The notes beneath the pieces were generated by a model. It saw only the letters and a list, made by a program, of their open reading frames with translations, did no database searches and was not told the origin of the DNA. From Ampullaceana balthica (lineage: Eukaryota > Mollusca > Gastropoda > Lymnaeidae), in assembly GCA_944989445.1 (NCBI GenBank), contig CALYLW010000016.1, positions 627,476 to 691,475 of the forward strand: a stretch of DNA of 64,000 nucleotides, read 5' to 3'. Both the position numbers and the translations under genes were made by a program. Positions 35,401-48,832 of this stretch are shown in pieces. How positions within the stretch are numbered: the first letter of the stretch is position 1; each line of letters starts with the position of its first letter.

Positions 35401-38400
35401 GAGGCCCTTCCCCCTTACCTTAGCCTTGCACTGGCCGAACATGTTGGGTAAAGTCCCCCAGGTAAATGTCAGGTTGGCGCAGGTGTTAATGATGCTGTTG
35501 GACTCACAGGAAGGGTAATCTTGTGAGCACGGGTCGTCTTTGACTGGCTTGATACATTTCTTGTTGGGCAACGGCTGGCAACGTATGACAATGAGAAATT
35601 ATTTGGTTTTTTAATGTCTATCTTTCAATTACAAAACTTTATATATTTTCGTAGAACGACTTTGAAGTAAACGATAACCATTGTAAGCGTGATCCTAAGT
35701 GTGCTAACAATTGTAAGCGTGATACGTAATTCAAATGTTTTAGAGTTTCTGGAATTATAAGATGGATCCACTGCATTTTCATGATAAAGGGGAATTAATT
35801 AACTAAAATATGTGTTGTTGAGTAATCTTCGGTTACTTCCCCCGTACACTTTATAACTTAACTTGCGAAATTACAAAAATTAACATCCCACTCATTTTCT
35901 AATGTCACAGAATCGCTGGAATGCCGCGTTATGTAATTTATACACTCTTGTAGACATACATATTACAGTTCAAACAAATTTGCTGTTCAATGAACATATT
36001 TTTGGATTCATTCTTATTTAAACCCAACCACATGTATTAACAGACATAATTACTTATTTCACCTTTTAAAATAAAATGTTATAATGTAATTTAATTTTTA
36101 AAAATTTACACGTATTCCATATTGCTGTCTGTTGTCATTCGTTCTTTCCTTACCCCCAGGTGTTAATCCGTCACCGTCTGTCTCCTACTAGGGCACAAAC
36201 TCTGCCTACCGCACATTCGAACTTCTCCTGCCAGTTGAGACGCATAATTTCCTTCAACGGTGGACCGCAGTGCTTCTTGGCGCGCAGGCACGTCGTTTTG
36301 CACGGCCCGATGGCCGGTTGCTTCCCCTGGCACTTGGGCAGGTACAAGGCGCAGATCGTGAGCCGCATGTTGTTGGAGCAGGAGTGGTCCATGTACGCCC
36401 ACATGTGCTCTATGTGTCTGTACACCTCGACCTGTCAACAGAGGGTGGTGGGTTGGGGTAAGAGAACAATAGTAAACTGGTGTTACTGTGAGAAAATGCA
36501 CAAAAAACATTCAACCGTTGTATGAGGTGGTGTTGTTTTAGAACCGTTGTATGAGGTCGTGTTGTTTTAGAACCGTTGTATGAGGTGGTGTTGTTTTAGA
36601 ACCGTTGTATGAGGTGGTGTTGTTTTAGAACCGTTGTATGAGGTGGTGTTGTTTTAGAACCGTTGTATGAGGTGGTGTTGTTTTAGAACCGTTGTATGAG
36701 GTGGTGTTGTTTTAGAACCGTTGTATGAGGTGGTGTTGTTTTAGAACCGTTGTATGAGGTGGTGTTGTTTTAGAACCGTTGTATGAGGTGGTGTTGTTTT
36801 AGAACCGTTGTATGAGGTGGTGTTGTTTTAGAACCGTTGTATGAGGTGGTGTTGTTTTAGAACCGTTGTATGAGGTGGTGTTGTTTTAGAACCGTTGTAT
36901 GAGGTGGTGTTGTTTTAGAACCGTTGTATGAGGTGGTGTTGTTTTAGAACCGTTGTATGAGGTGGTGTTGTTTTAGAACCGTTGTATGAGGTGGTGTTGT
37001 TTTAGAACCGTTGTATGAGGTGGTGTTGGATTAGAACCGTTGTATGAGGTGGTGTTGGTTTAGAACCGTTGTATGAGGTGGTGTTGTTTTAGAACCGTTG
37101 TATGAGGTGGTGTTGTTTTAGAACCGTTGTATGAGGTGGTGTTGTTTTAGAACCGTTGTATGAGGTGGTGTTGTTTTAGAACCGTTGTATGAGGTGGTGT
37201 TGTTTTAGAACCGTTGTATGAGGTGGTGTTGTTTTAGAACCGTTGTATGAGGTGGTGTTGTTTTAGAACCGTTGTATGAGGTGGTGTTGGTTTAGAACCG
37301 TTGTATGAGGTGGTGTTGTTTTATAACCGTTGTATGAGGTGGTGTTGTTTTAGAACCGTTTTATGAGGTCGTGTTGTTTTAGAACCGTTGTATGAGGTGG
37401 TGTTGGATTAGAAACGTTGTATGAGGTGGTGTTGTTTTAGAACCGTTGTATGAGGTGGTGTTGTTTTAGAACCGTTGTATGAGGTGGTGTTGTTTTAGAA
37501 CCGTTGTATGAGGTGGTGTTGTTTTAGAACCGTTTTATGAGGTCGTGTTGTTTTAGAACCGTTGTATGAGACGGTGTTGTTTCAGAACCGTTGTATGAGG
37601 TGGTGTTGTTTTAGAACCGTTGTATTAGGTGGTGTTGTTTTAGAACCGTTGTATGAGACGGTGTTGTTTTAGAACCGTTGTATGAGGTGGTGTTGTTTTA
37701 GAACCGTTGTATGAGGTGGTGTTGTTTTAGAACCGTTGTATGAGGTGGTGTTGTTTTAGAACCGTTGTATGAGGTGGTGTTGTTTTAGAACCGTTGTATG
37801 AGGTGGTGTTGTTTTAGAACCGTTGTATGAGGTGGTGTTGTTTTAGAACCGTTGTATGAGGTGGTGTTGTTTTAGAACCGTTGTATGAGGTGGTGTTGTT
37901 TTAGAACCGGTGTATGAGGTGGTGTTGTTTTAGAACCGTTGTATGAGGTGGTGTTGTTTTAGAACCGTTGTATGAGGTGTTGTTGTTTTAGAACCGTTGT
38001 ATGAGGTGGTGTTGTTTTAGAACCGTTGTATGAGGTGGTGTTGGTTTAGAACCGTTGTATGAGGTGGTGTTGTTTTATAACCGTTGTATGAGGTGGTGTT
38101 GTTTTAGAACCGTTTTATGAGGTCGTGTTGTTTTAGAACCGTTGTATGAGGTGGTGTTGGATTAGAACCGTTGTATGAGGTGGTGTTGGTTTAGAACCGT
38201 TGTATGATGTGGTGTTGTTTTAGAACCGTTGTATGAGGTGGTGTTGTTTTAGAACCGTTGTATGAGGTGGTGTTGTTTTAGAACCGTTGTATGAGGTGGT
38301 GTTGTTTTAGAACCGTTGTATGAGGTGGTGTTGTTTTAGAACCGTTGTATGAGGTGGTGTTGTTTTAGAACCGTTGTATGAGGTGGTGTTGTTTTAGAAC

Positions 38401-41400
38401 CGTTGTATGAGGTGGTGTTGTTTTAGAACCGTTGTATGAGGTGGTGTTGTTTTAGAACCGTTGTATGAGGTGGTGTTGTTTTAGAACCGTTGTATGAGGT
38501 GGTGTTGTTTTAGAACCCTTGTATGAGGTGGTGTTGTTTTAGAACCGTTGCATGAGGTGGTGTTGTTTTAGAACCGTTGTATGAGATGGTGTTGGATTAG
38601 AACTGTTGTATGAGGTGGTGTTGTTTTAGAACCGTTGTATGAGGTGGTGTTGTTTTAGAACCGTTGTATGAGGTGTTGTTGTTTTAGAACCGTTGTATGA
38701 GGTGGTGTTGTTTTAGAACCGTTGTATGAGGTGATGTTGTTTTAGAACCGTTGTATGAGGTGGTGTTGTTTTAGAACCGTTGTATGAGGTGGTGTTGTTT
38801 TAGAACCGTTGTATGAGGTGTTGTTGTTTTAGAACCGTTGTATGAGGTGGTGTTGTTTTAGAACCGTTGTATGAGGTGGTGTTGTTTTAGAACTGTTGTA
38901 TGAGGTGGTGTTGTTTTAGAACCGTTGTATGAGGTGGTGTTGTTTTAGAACCGTTGTATGAGGTGGTGTTGTTTTAGAACTGTTGTATGAGGTGGTGTTG
39001 TTTTAGAACCGTTGTATGAGGTGGTGTTGTTTTAGAACCGTTGTATGAGGTGGTGTTGGATTCGAACCGTTGTATGAGGTGGTGTTGGTTTACAACCGTT
39101 GTATGAGGTGGTGTTGTTTTAGAACCGTTGTATGAGGTGGTGTTGTTTTAGAACCGTTGTATGAGGTGGTGTTGTTTTAGAACCGTTGTATGAGGTGGTG
39201 TTGGATTAGAACCGTTGTATGAGGTGGTGTTGTTTTAGAACCGTTGTATGAGGTGGTGTTGGATTAGAACCGTTGTATGAGGTGGTGTTGGATTAGAACC
39301 GTTGTATGAGGTGGTGTTGTTTTAGAACCGTTGTATGAGGTGGTGTTGGATTAGAGCCGTTGTATGAGGTGGTATTGAATTAGAACCGTTGTATGAGGTG
39401 GTGTTGTTTTAGAACCGTTGTATGAGGTGGTGTTGTTTTAGAACCGTTGTATGAGGTGGTGTTGTTTTAGAACCGTTGCATGAGGTGGTGTTGTTTTAGA
39501 ACTGTTGTATGAGGTGGTGTTGTTTTAGAACCGTTGTATGAGGTGGTGTTGTTTTAGAACCGTTGTATGAGGTGGTGTTGTTTTAGAACCGTTGTATGAG
39601 GTGGTGTTGTTTTAGAACCGTTGTATGAGGTGGTGTTGATTTAGAACCGTTGTATGAGGTGGTGTTGTTTTAGAACCGTTGTATGAGGTGGTGTTGTTTT
39701 AGAACCGTTGTATGAGGTGGTGTTGGTTTAGAACCGTTGTATGAGGTGGTGTTGTTTTAGAACCGTTGTATGAGGTGGTGTTGTTTTAGAACCGTTTTAT
39801 GAGGTCGTGTTGTTTTAGAACCGTTGTATGAGGTGGTGTTTGATTAGAACCTTTGTATGAGGTGGTGTTGGTTTAGAACCGTTGTATGAGGTTGTGTTTT
39901 TTTAGAACCGTTGTGCGAGGTGGTGTTGTTTTAGAACCGTTGTATGAGGTGGTGTTGTTTTAGAACCGTTGTATGAGGTGGTGTTGTTTTAGAACCGTTG
40001 TATGAGGTGGTGTTGTTTTAGAACTGTTGTATGAGGTGGTGTTGTTTTAGAACCGTTGTATGAGGTGGTGTTGGATTAGAACCGTTGTATGAGGTGGTGT
40101 TGTTTTAGAACCGTTGTATGAGGTGGTGTTGGATTAGAACCGTTGTATGAGGTGGTGTTGGATTAGAACCGTTGTATGAGGTGGTGTTGGATTAGAACCG
40201 TTGTATGAGGTGGTGTTGTTTTAGAACCGTTGTATGAGGTGGTGTTGGATTAGAACCGTTGTATGAGGTGGTGTTGGATTAGAACCGTTGTATGAGGTGG
40301 TGTTGTTTTAGAACCGTTGTATGAGGTGGTGTTGGATTAGAACCGTTGTATGAGGTGGTGTTGGATTAGAACCGTTGTATGAGGTCATGTTGTTTTAGAA
40401 CCGTTGTATGAGGTGGTGTTGTTTTAGAACCGTTGTATGAGATGGTGTTGTTTTAGAACCGTTGTATGAGGTGGTGTTGTTTTAGAACCGTTGTATGAGG
40501 TAGTGTTGTTTTAGAACCGTTGTATGAGGTCGTGTTGTTTTAGAACCGTTGTATGAGGTGGTGTTGGATTAGAAACGTTGTATGAGGTGGTGTTGTTTTA
40601 GAACCGTTGTATGAGGTGGTGTTGTTTTAGAACCGTTGTATGAGGTGGTGTTGTTTTAGAACCGTTGTATGAGGTGGTGTTGTTTTAGAACCGTTTTATG
40701 AGACAGTGTTGTTTTAGAACCGTTGTATGAGGTGGTGTTGTTTTAGAACCGTTGTATGAGGTGGTGTTGTTTTAGAACCGTTGTATGAGACAGTGTTGTT
40801 TTAGAACCGTTGTATGAGGTGGTGTTGTTTTAGAACCGTTGTATGAGGTGGTGTTGTTTTAGAACCGTTGTATGAGGTGGTGTTGTTTTAGAACCGTTGT
40901 ATGAGGTGGTGTTGTTTTAGAACCGTTGTATGAGGTGGTGTTGTTTTAGAACCGTTGTATGAGGTGGTGTTGTTTTAGAACCGTTGTATGAGGTGGTGTT
41001 GTTTTAGAACCGTTGTATGAGGTGGTGTTGTTTTAGAACCGTTGTATGAGGTGGTGTTGTTTTAGAACCGTTGTATGAGGTGGTGTTGTTTTAGAACCGT
41101 TGTATGAGGTGGTGTTGTTTTAGAACCGTTGTATGAGGTGGTGTTGGTTTAGAACCGTTGTATGAGGTGGTGTTGTTTTAGAACCGTTGTATGAGGTGGT
41201 GTTGTTTTAGAACCGTTGTATGAGGTGGTGTTGTTTTAGAACCGTTGTATGAGGTGGTGTTGGATTAGAACCGTTGTATGAGGTGGTGTTGGTTTTAGAA
41301 CCGTTGTATGAGGTGGTGTTGTTTTAGAACCGTTGTATGAGGTGGTGTTGTTTTAGAACCGTTGTATGAGGTGGTGTTGTTTTAGAACCGTTGTATGAGG

Positions 41401-44400
41401 TGGTGTTGTTTTAGAACCGTTGTATGAGGTGGTGTTGTTTTAGAACCGTTGTATGAGGTGGTGTTGTTTTAGAACCGTTGTATGAGGTGGTGTTGTTTTA
41501 GAACCGTTGTATGAGGGTGGTGTTGTTTTAGAACCGTTGTATGAGGTGGTGTTGTTTTAGAACCGTTGTATGAGGTGGTGTTGTTTTAGAACCGTTGTAT
41601 GAGGTGGTGTTGTTTTAGAACCCGTTGTATGAGGTGGTGTTGATTTTAGAACCGTTGCATGAGGTGGTGTTGTTTTAGAACCGTTGTATGAGATGGTGTT
41701 GGATTAGAACTGTTGTATGAGGTGGTGTTGTTTTAGAACCGTTGTATGAGGTGGTGTTGTTTTAGAACCGTTGTATGAGGTGTTGTTGTTTTAGAACCGT
41801 TGTATGAGGTGGTGTTGTTTTAGAACCGTTGTATGAGGTGGTGTTGTTTTAGAACCGTTGTATGAGGTGGTGTTGTTTTAGAACCGTTGTATGAGTTGGT
41901 GTTGTTTTAGAACCGTTGTATGAGGTGTTGTTGTTTTAGAACCGTTGTATGAGGTGGTGTTGTTTTAGAACCGTTGTATGAGGTGGTGTTGTTTTAGAAC
42001 TGTTGTATGAGGTGGTGTTGTTTTAGAACCGTTGTATGAGGTGGTGTTGTTTTAGAACCGTTGTATGAGGTGGTGTTGTTTTAGAACCGTTGTATGAGGT
42101 GGTGTTGTTTTAGAACCGTTGTATGAGGTGGTGTTGTTTTAGAACCGTTGTATGAGGTGGTGTTGTTTTAGAACCGTTGTATGAGGTGGTGTTGGATTAG
42201 AACCGTTGTATGAGGTGGTGTTGTTTTAGAACCGTTGTATGAGGTGGTGTTGGATTAGAACCGTTGTATGAGGTGGTGTTGGATTAGAACCGTTGTATGA
42301 GGTGGTGTTGTTTTAGAACCGTTGTATGAGGTGGTGTTGGATTTAGAGCCGTTGTATGAGGTGGTATTGAATTAGAACCGTTGTATGAGGTGGTGTTGTT
42401 TTAGAACCGTTGTATGAGGTGGTGTTGTTTTAGAACCGTTGTATGAGGTGGTGTTGTTTTAGAACCGTTGCATGAGGTGGTGTTGTTTTAGAACTGTTGT
42501 ATGAGGTGGTGTTGTTTTAGAACCGTTGTATGAGGTGGTGTTGTTTTAGAACCGTTGTATGAGGTGGTGTTGTTTTAGAACCGTTGTATGAGGTGGTGTT
42601 GTTTTAGAACCGTTGTATGAGGTGGTGTTGATTTAGAACCGTTGTATGAGGTGGTGTTGTTTTAGAACCGTTGTATGAGGTGGTGTTGTTTTAGAACCGT
42701 TGTATGAGGTGGTGTTGGTTTAGAACCGTTGTATGAGGTGGTGTTGTTTTAGAACCGTTGTATGAGGTGGTGTTGTTTTAGAACCGTTTTATGAGGTCGT
42801 GTTGTTTTAGAACCGTTGTATGAGGTGGTGTTTGATTAGAACCTTTGTATGAGGTGGTGTTGGTTTAGAACCGTTGTATGAGGTGGTGTTTTTTTAGAAC
42901 CGTTGTGCGAGGTGGTGTTGTTTTAGAACCGTTGTATGAGGTGGTGTTGTTTTAGAACCGTTGTATGAGGTGGTGTTGTTTTAGAACCGTTGTATGAGGT
43001 GGTGTTGTTTTAGAACTGTTGTATGAGGTGGTGTTGTTTTAGAACCGTTGTATGAGGTGGTGTTGGATTTAGAACCGTTGTATGAGGTGGTGTTGTTTTA
43101 GAACCGTTGTATGAGGTGGTGTTGGATTAGAACCGTTGTATGAGGTGGTGTTGGATTAGAACCGTTGTATGAGGTGGTGTTGGATTAGAACCGTTGTATG
43201 AGGTGGTGTTGTTTTAGAACCGTTGTATGAGGTGGTGTTGGATTAGAACCGTTGTATGAGGTGGTGTTGGATTAGAACCGTTGTATGAGGTGGTGTTGTT
43301 TTAGAACCGTTGTATGAGGTGGTGTTGGATTAGAACCGTTGTATGAGGTGGTGTTGGATTAGAACCGTTGTATGAGGTCATGTTGTTTTAGAACCGTTGT
43401 ATGAGGTGGTGTTGTTTTAGAACCGTTGTATGAGATGGTGTTGTTTTAGAACCGTTGTATGAGGTGGTGTTGTATTAGAACCGTTGTATGAGGTAGTGTT
43501 GTTTTAGAACCGTTGTATGAGGTCGTGTTGTTTTAGAACCGTTGTATGAGGTGGTGTTGGATTAGAAACGTTGTATGAGGTGGTGTTGTTTTAGAACCGT
43601 TGTATGAGGTGGTGTTGTTTTAGAACCGTTGTATGAGGTGGTGTTGTTTTAGAACCGTTGTATGAGGTGGTGTTGTTTTAGAACCGTTTTATGAGACAGT
43701 GTTGTTTTAGAACCGTTGTATGAGGTGGTGTTGTTTTAGAACCGTTGTATGAGGTGGTGTTGTTTTAGAACCGTTGTATGAGACAGTGTTGTTTTAGAAC
43801 CGTTGTATGAGGTGGTGTTGTTTTAGAACCGTTGTATGAGGTGGTGTTGTTTTAGAACCGTTGTATGAGGTGGTGTTGTTTTAGAACCGTTGTATGAGGT
43901 GGTGTTGTTTTAGAACCGTTGTATGAGGTGGTGTTGTTTTAGAACCGTTGTATGAGGTGGTGTTGTTTTAGAACCGTTGTATGAGGTGGTGTTGTTTTAG
44001 AACCGGTGTATGAGGTGGTGTTGTTTTAGAACCGTTGTATGAGGTGGTGTTGTTTTAGAACCGTTGTATGAGGTGTTGTTGTTTTAGAACCGTTGTATGA
44101 GGTGGTGTTGTTTTAGAACCGTTGTATGAGGTGGTGTTGGTTTAGAACCGTTGTATGAGGTGGTGTTGTTTTATAACCGTTGTATGAGGTGGTGTTGTTT
44201 TAGAACCGTTTTATGAGGTCGTGTTGTTTTAGAACCGTTGTATGAGGTGGTGTTGGATTAGAACCGTTGTATCAGGTGGTGTTGGTTTAGAACCGTTGTA
44301 TGATGTGGTGTTGTTTTAGAACCGTTGTATGAGGTGGTGTTGTTTTAGAACCGTTGTATGAGGTGGTGTTGTTTTAGAACCGTTGTATGAGGTGGTGTTG

Positions 44401-46759
44401 TTTTAGAACCGTTGTATGAGGTGGTGTTGTTTTAGAACCGTTGTATGAGGTGGTGTTGTTTTAGAACCGTTGTATGAGGTGGTGTTGTTTTAGAACCGTT
44501 GTATGAGGTGGTGTTGTTTTAGAACCGTTGTATGAGGTGGTGTTGTTTTAGAACCGTTGTATGAGGTGGTGTTGTTTTAGAACCGTTGTATGAGGTGGTG
44601 TTGTTTTAGAACCCTTGTATGAGGTGGTGTTGATTTAGAACCGTTGCATGAGGTGGTGTTGTTTTAGAACCGTTGTATGAGATGGTGTTGGATTAGAACT
44701 GTTGTATGAGGTGGTGTTGTTTTAGAACCGTTGTATGAGGTGGTGTTGTTTTAGAACCGTTGTATGAGGTGTTGTTGTTTTAGAACCGTTGTATGAGGTG
44801 GTGTTGTTTTAGAACCGTTGTATGAGGTGGTGTTGTTTTAGAACCGTTGTATGAGGTGGTGTTGTTTTAGAACCGTTGTATGAGGTGGTGTTGTTTTAGA
44901 ACCGTTGTATGAGGTCTTGTTGTTTTAGAACCGTTGTATGAGGTGGTGTTGTTTTAGAACCGTTGTATGAGGTGGTGTTGTTTTAGAACTGTTGTATGAG
45001 GTGGTGTTGTTTTAGAACCGTTGTATGAGGTGGTGTTGTTTTAGAACCGTTGTATGAGGTGGTGTTGTTTTAGAACTGTTGTATGAGGTGGTGTTGTTTT
45101 AGAACCGTTGTATGAGGTGGTGTTGTTTTAGAACCGTTGTATGAGGTGGTGTTGTTTTAGAACTGTTGTATGAGGTGGTGTTGTTTTAGAACCGTTGTAT
45201 GAGGTGGTGTTGTTTTAGAACCGTTGTATGAGGTGGTGTTGGATTCGAACCGTTGTATGAGGTGGTGTTGGTTTACAACCGTTGTATGAGGTGGTGTTGT
45301 TTTAGAACCGTTGTATGAGGTGGTGTTGTTTTAGAACCGTTGTATGAGGTGGTGTTGTTTTAGAACCGTTGTATGAGGTGGTGTTGGATTAGAACCGTTG
45401 TATGAGGTGGTGTTGTTTTAGAACCGTTGTATGAGGTGGTGTTGGATTAGAGCCGTTGTATGAGGTGGTATTGAATTAGAACCGTTGTATGAGGTGGTGT
45501 TGTTTTTAGAACCGTTGTATGAGGTGGTGTTGTTTTAGAACCGTTGTATGAGGTGGTGTTGTTTTAGAACCGTTGCATGAGGTGGTGTTGTTTTAGAACT
45601 GTTGTATGAGGTGGTGTTGTTTTAGAACCGTTGTATGAGGTGGTGTTGTTTTAGAACCGTTGTATGAGGTGGTGTTGTTTTAGAACCGTTGTATGAGGTG
45701 GTGTTGTTTTAGAACCGTTGTATGAGGTGGTGTTGATTTAGAACCGTTGTATGAGGTGGTGTTGTTTTAGAACCGTTGTATGAGGTGGTGTTGTTTTAGA
45801 ACCGTTGTATGAGGTGGTGTTGGTTTAGAACCGTTGTATGAGGTGGTGTTGTTTTAGAACCGTTGTATGAGGTGGTGTTGTTTTAGAACCGTTTTATGAG
45901 GTCGTGTTGTTTTAGAACCGTTGTATGAGGTGGTGTTTGATTAGAACCTTTGTATGAGGTGGTGTTGGTTTAGAACCGTTGTATGAGGTGGTGTTTTTTT
46001 AGAACCGTTGTGCGAGGTGGTGTTGTTTTAGAACCGTTGTATGAGGTGGTGTTGTTTTAGAACCGTTGTATGAGGTGGTGTTGTTTTAGAACCGTTGTAT
46101 GAGGTGGTGTTGTTTTAGAACTGTTGTATGAGGTGGTGTTGTTTTAGAACCGTTGTATGAGGTGGTGTTGGATTAGAACCGTTGTATGAGGTGGTGTTGT
46201 TTTAGAACCGTTGTATGAGGTGGTGTTGGATTAGAACCGTTGTATGAGGTGGTGTTGGATTAGAACCGTTGTATGAGGTGGTGTTGGATTAGAACCGTTG
46301 TATGAGTTGGTGTTGTTTTAGAACCGTTGTATGAGGTGGTGTTGGATTAGAACCGTTGTATGAGGTGGTGTTGGATTAGAACCGTTGTATGAGGTGGTGT
46401 TGTTTTAGAACCGTTGTATGAGGTGGTGTTGGATTAGAACCGTTGTATGAGGTGGTGTTGGATTAGAACCGTTGTATGAGGTGGTGTTGGATTAGACCGT
46501 TGTATGAGGTGGTGTTGTTTTAGAACCGTTGTATGAGATGGTGTTGGATTAGAACTGTTGTATGAGGTGGTGTTATTTGTGCTCAGTGCACTTAATTAAA
46601 GTAGTCCCGATGGATGAAGATTTATATATGATTTAATCCTTCACTAGGCCTTTAAGAGTAGACTTTATAAACATTCATTTAAAAATGTTAATATTATCTT
46701 AGGAAATTTTAGATCTTAAATAATGAAACATCTATTTATCTCTCTCTCTCTCTCTTTCG

Positions 46760-46808
<49 letters not shown>

Positions 46809-46845
46809 AACTTTCTCTCTCTCTTTCTCTCAACTCTCTCTCAAC

Positions 46846-46926
<81 letters not shown>

Positions 46927-46979
46927 TCCACTCTCAACTCTCTCTCAACTCTCTCTCTCCCCCTCTCTCTCTCTCTCAA

Positions 46980-47017
<38 letters not shown>

Positions 47018-48799
47018 TCCACTCTCAACTCTCTCTCTCTCTCTCTCTCAACTCCACTCTCAACTCTCTCTCTCTCTCTCTCGTACCTTATAAATTATAT
47101 ACGTTCTTTCTATACAGAAGATTATCACGTCCTCTTTTAGAATATTTTATTTTGTTCATTATTTGAGCTTCATTTTTAATGCAGAAATAAAGAAAGTTGT
47201 AAGAAGTAAACATTACTTACAAAAATATTATTTTACCTGTCAAAACGCATTAACCGTTCTAGTTCCACGAAATCCCTCTACCCAGTCACCACATTACAAC
47301 TCGGTCATTTTAAGGCCAACCGTTCTTACATTGGTGAAAAACGCCATAATTCATGAAATAAAACTCAGACTTGTAACAACATTTCCCTGATCTCCGGGAA
47401 AAATCCCGTTTTTCATAGTATGAGAACCCTTTTGTCCAACCAAATCTTCGGCTGGTCTCTTATTTTGTTATTTGATACCCTCAAACACCAAATAGAATAT
47501 CCACTCGCCTGAGTCGTGTGGTTAAACTTGTTAGGCAACTTGGTGTGTGTGTAGGGCACCAAGCCCTTGCACATGGGCAAGAAGATCTCCTCACAGTCGC
47601 CACCGTTGCCGCTTGCCTCAGCCGCCTGAACCTTCTTTCCGGCGGGTTTCTTGGTGATGACGTTGGTCTTCGTGGCCTGTGTTTTGTTCACCTTGCGGGG
47701 GACTGTAGAGGGGGATTACACAATAGAGAAGACGTGCGTTTATAGAGTGTTGCCGACATTAGAGAAGACATGCGTTTAAAGAGTGTTGCCGACAATAGAG
47801 AAGACGTGCGTTTATAGAGTGTTGCCGACAATAGAGAAGACGTGCGTTTAAAGAGTGTTGCCGACAATAGAGAAGACATACGTTTAAAGAGTGTTGCCGA
47901 CAGGGGGCCTGCTGAAAAAGTCAGTCATTATTATGATCATGTCAATGTCTGTGTCATCTACATGCAAGGGGTAAAGAAAAAGAAGATATAATTTTTAAAA
48001 AGATCTTAATAGACAGTTTGGCTCTTTTTCTTTTTACAATTGTACTTAAATCACCTATATTTAAATAATTTAAACAAGACGCATGAGTGAAAAAATATTT
48101 TTTTTTAAATATCACTGAAGTGAAAACCCTATTTTTCAAAAGAAACTTATGTGAAACACCTGTTGTTATTTGTTTGTTGTTGTTTTTTATGTTTTTGTTT
48201 TTTTGTTGTTGTGTTTTTCCATTTTAATTCACTTATTTAAACACATATTTTTTCAATTTTAATTCACTTATTTAAACACATATTTCTTCAATTTTAATTC
48301 AATTATTTAAACTTTAAACACATATTTTATCAATTGGGTTTCACTTATTTAAACACATATTTTATTAATTGTAATAGACTAATGTACACACATATTTTTT
48401 CAATTTTAATTCTCTTATTTAAACACATATTTTTTCAAATGGTTTTATGTGAAACGCCTTGGTTTCTTTTTTTTAATGACACTAATGTGAAACAAACTTT
48501 TTGAAATGACGCTAATGTGAAAAAATTACTTTTTGAAATGACACTTCTGTGAGGCAACTATTTTTATTATTTTTTTAAAAGTTTGTTTGTCTTCTCCTGT
48601 TGACCCAGCTATTAGTCTTCCGCGACCTGGCACCTGGCTCAACCCTGTGTTACGGGGAAACCTGTTCTAGAAATTGTTTGTGTCCCGCACTTCTACACAA
48701 ATAAAGACGCATGATCAAGTTTTAAAAGGAAATGTGAAGCGCATGGTTTAACACACAGAAAACTTAATGTAACAATAAAACTATAGTCTTTATATTTGG

Positions 48800-48832
<33 letters not shown>

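Noticed and set aside
36160..36525. Plus-strand 121-codon frame
   Set aside because: Opposite strand of Frizzled exon 3, which has the ten-Cys pattern and matching splice sites.
36512..46575. Telomere or centromere satellite interpretation of the 29-bp array
   Set aside because: It sits between two exons whose phases match and has no telomere-like motif, so an intronic minisatellite explains it.
46723..47166. 147-codon Ser/Leu frame
   Set aside because: Translation of the (TC)n tract.
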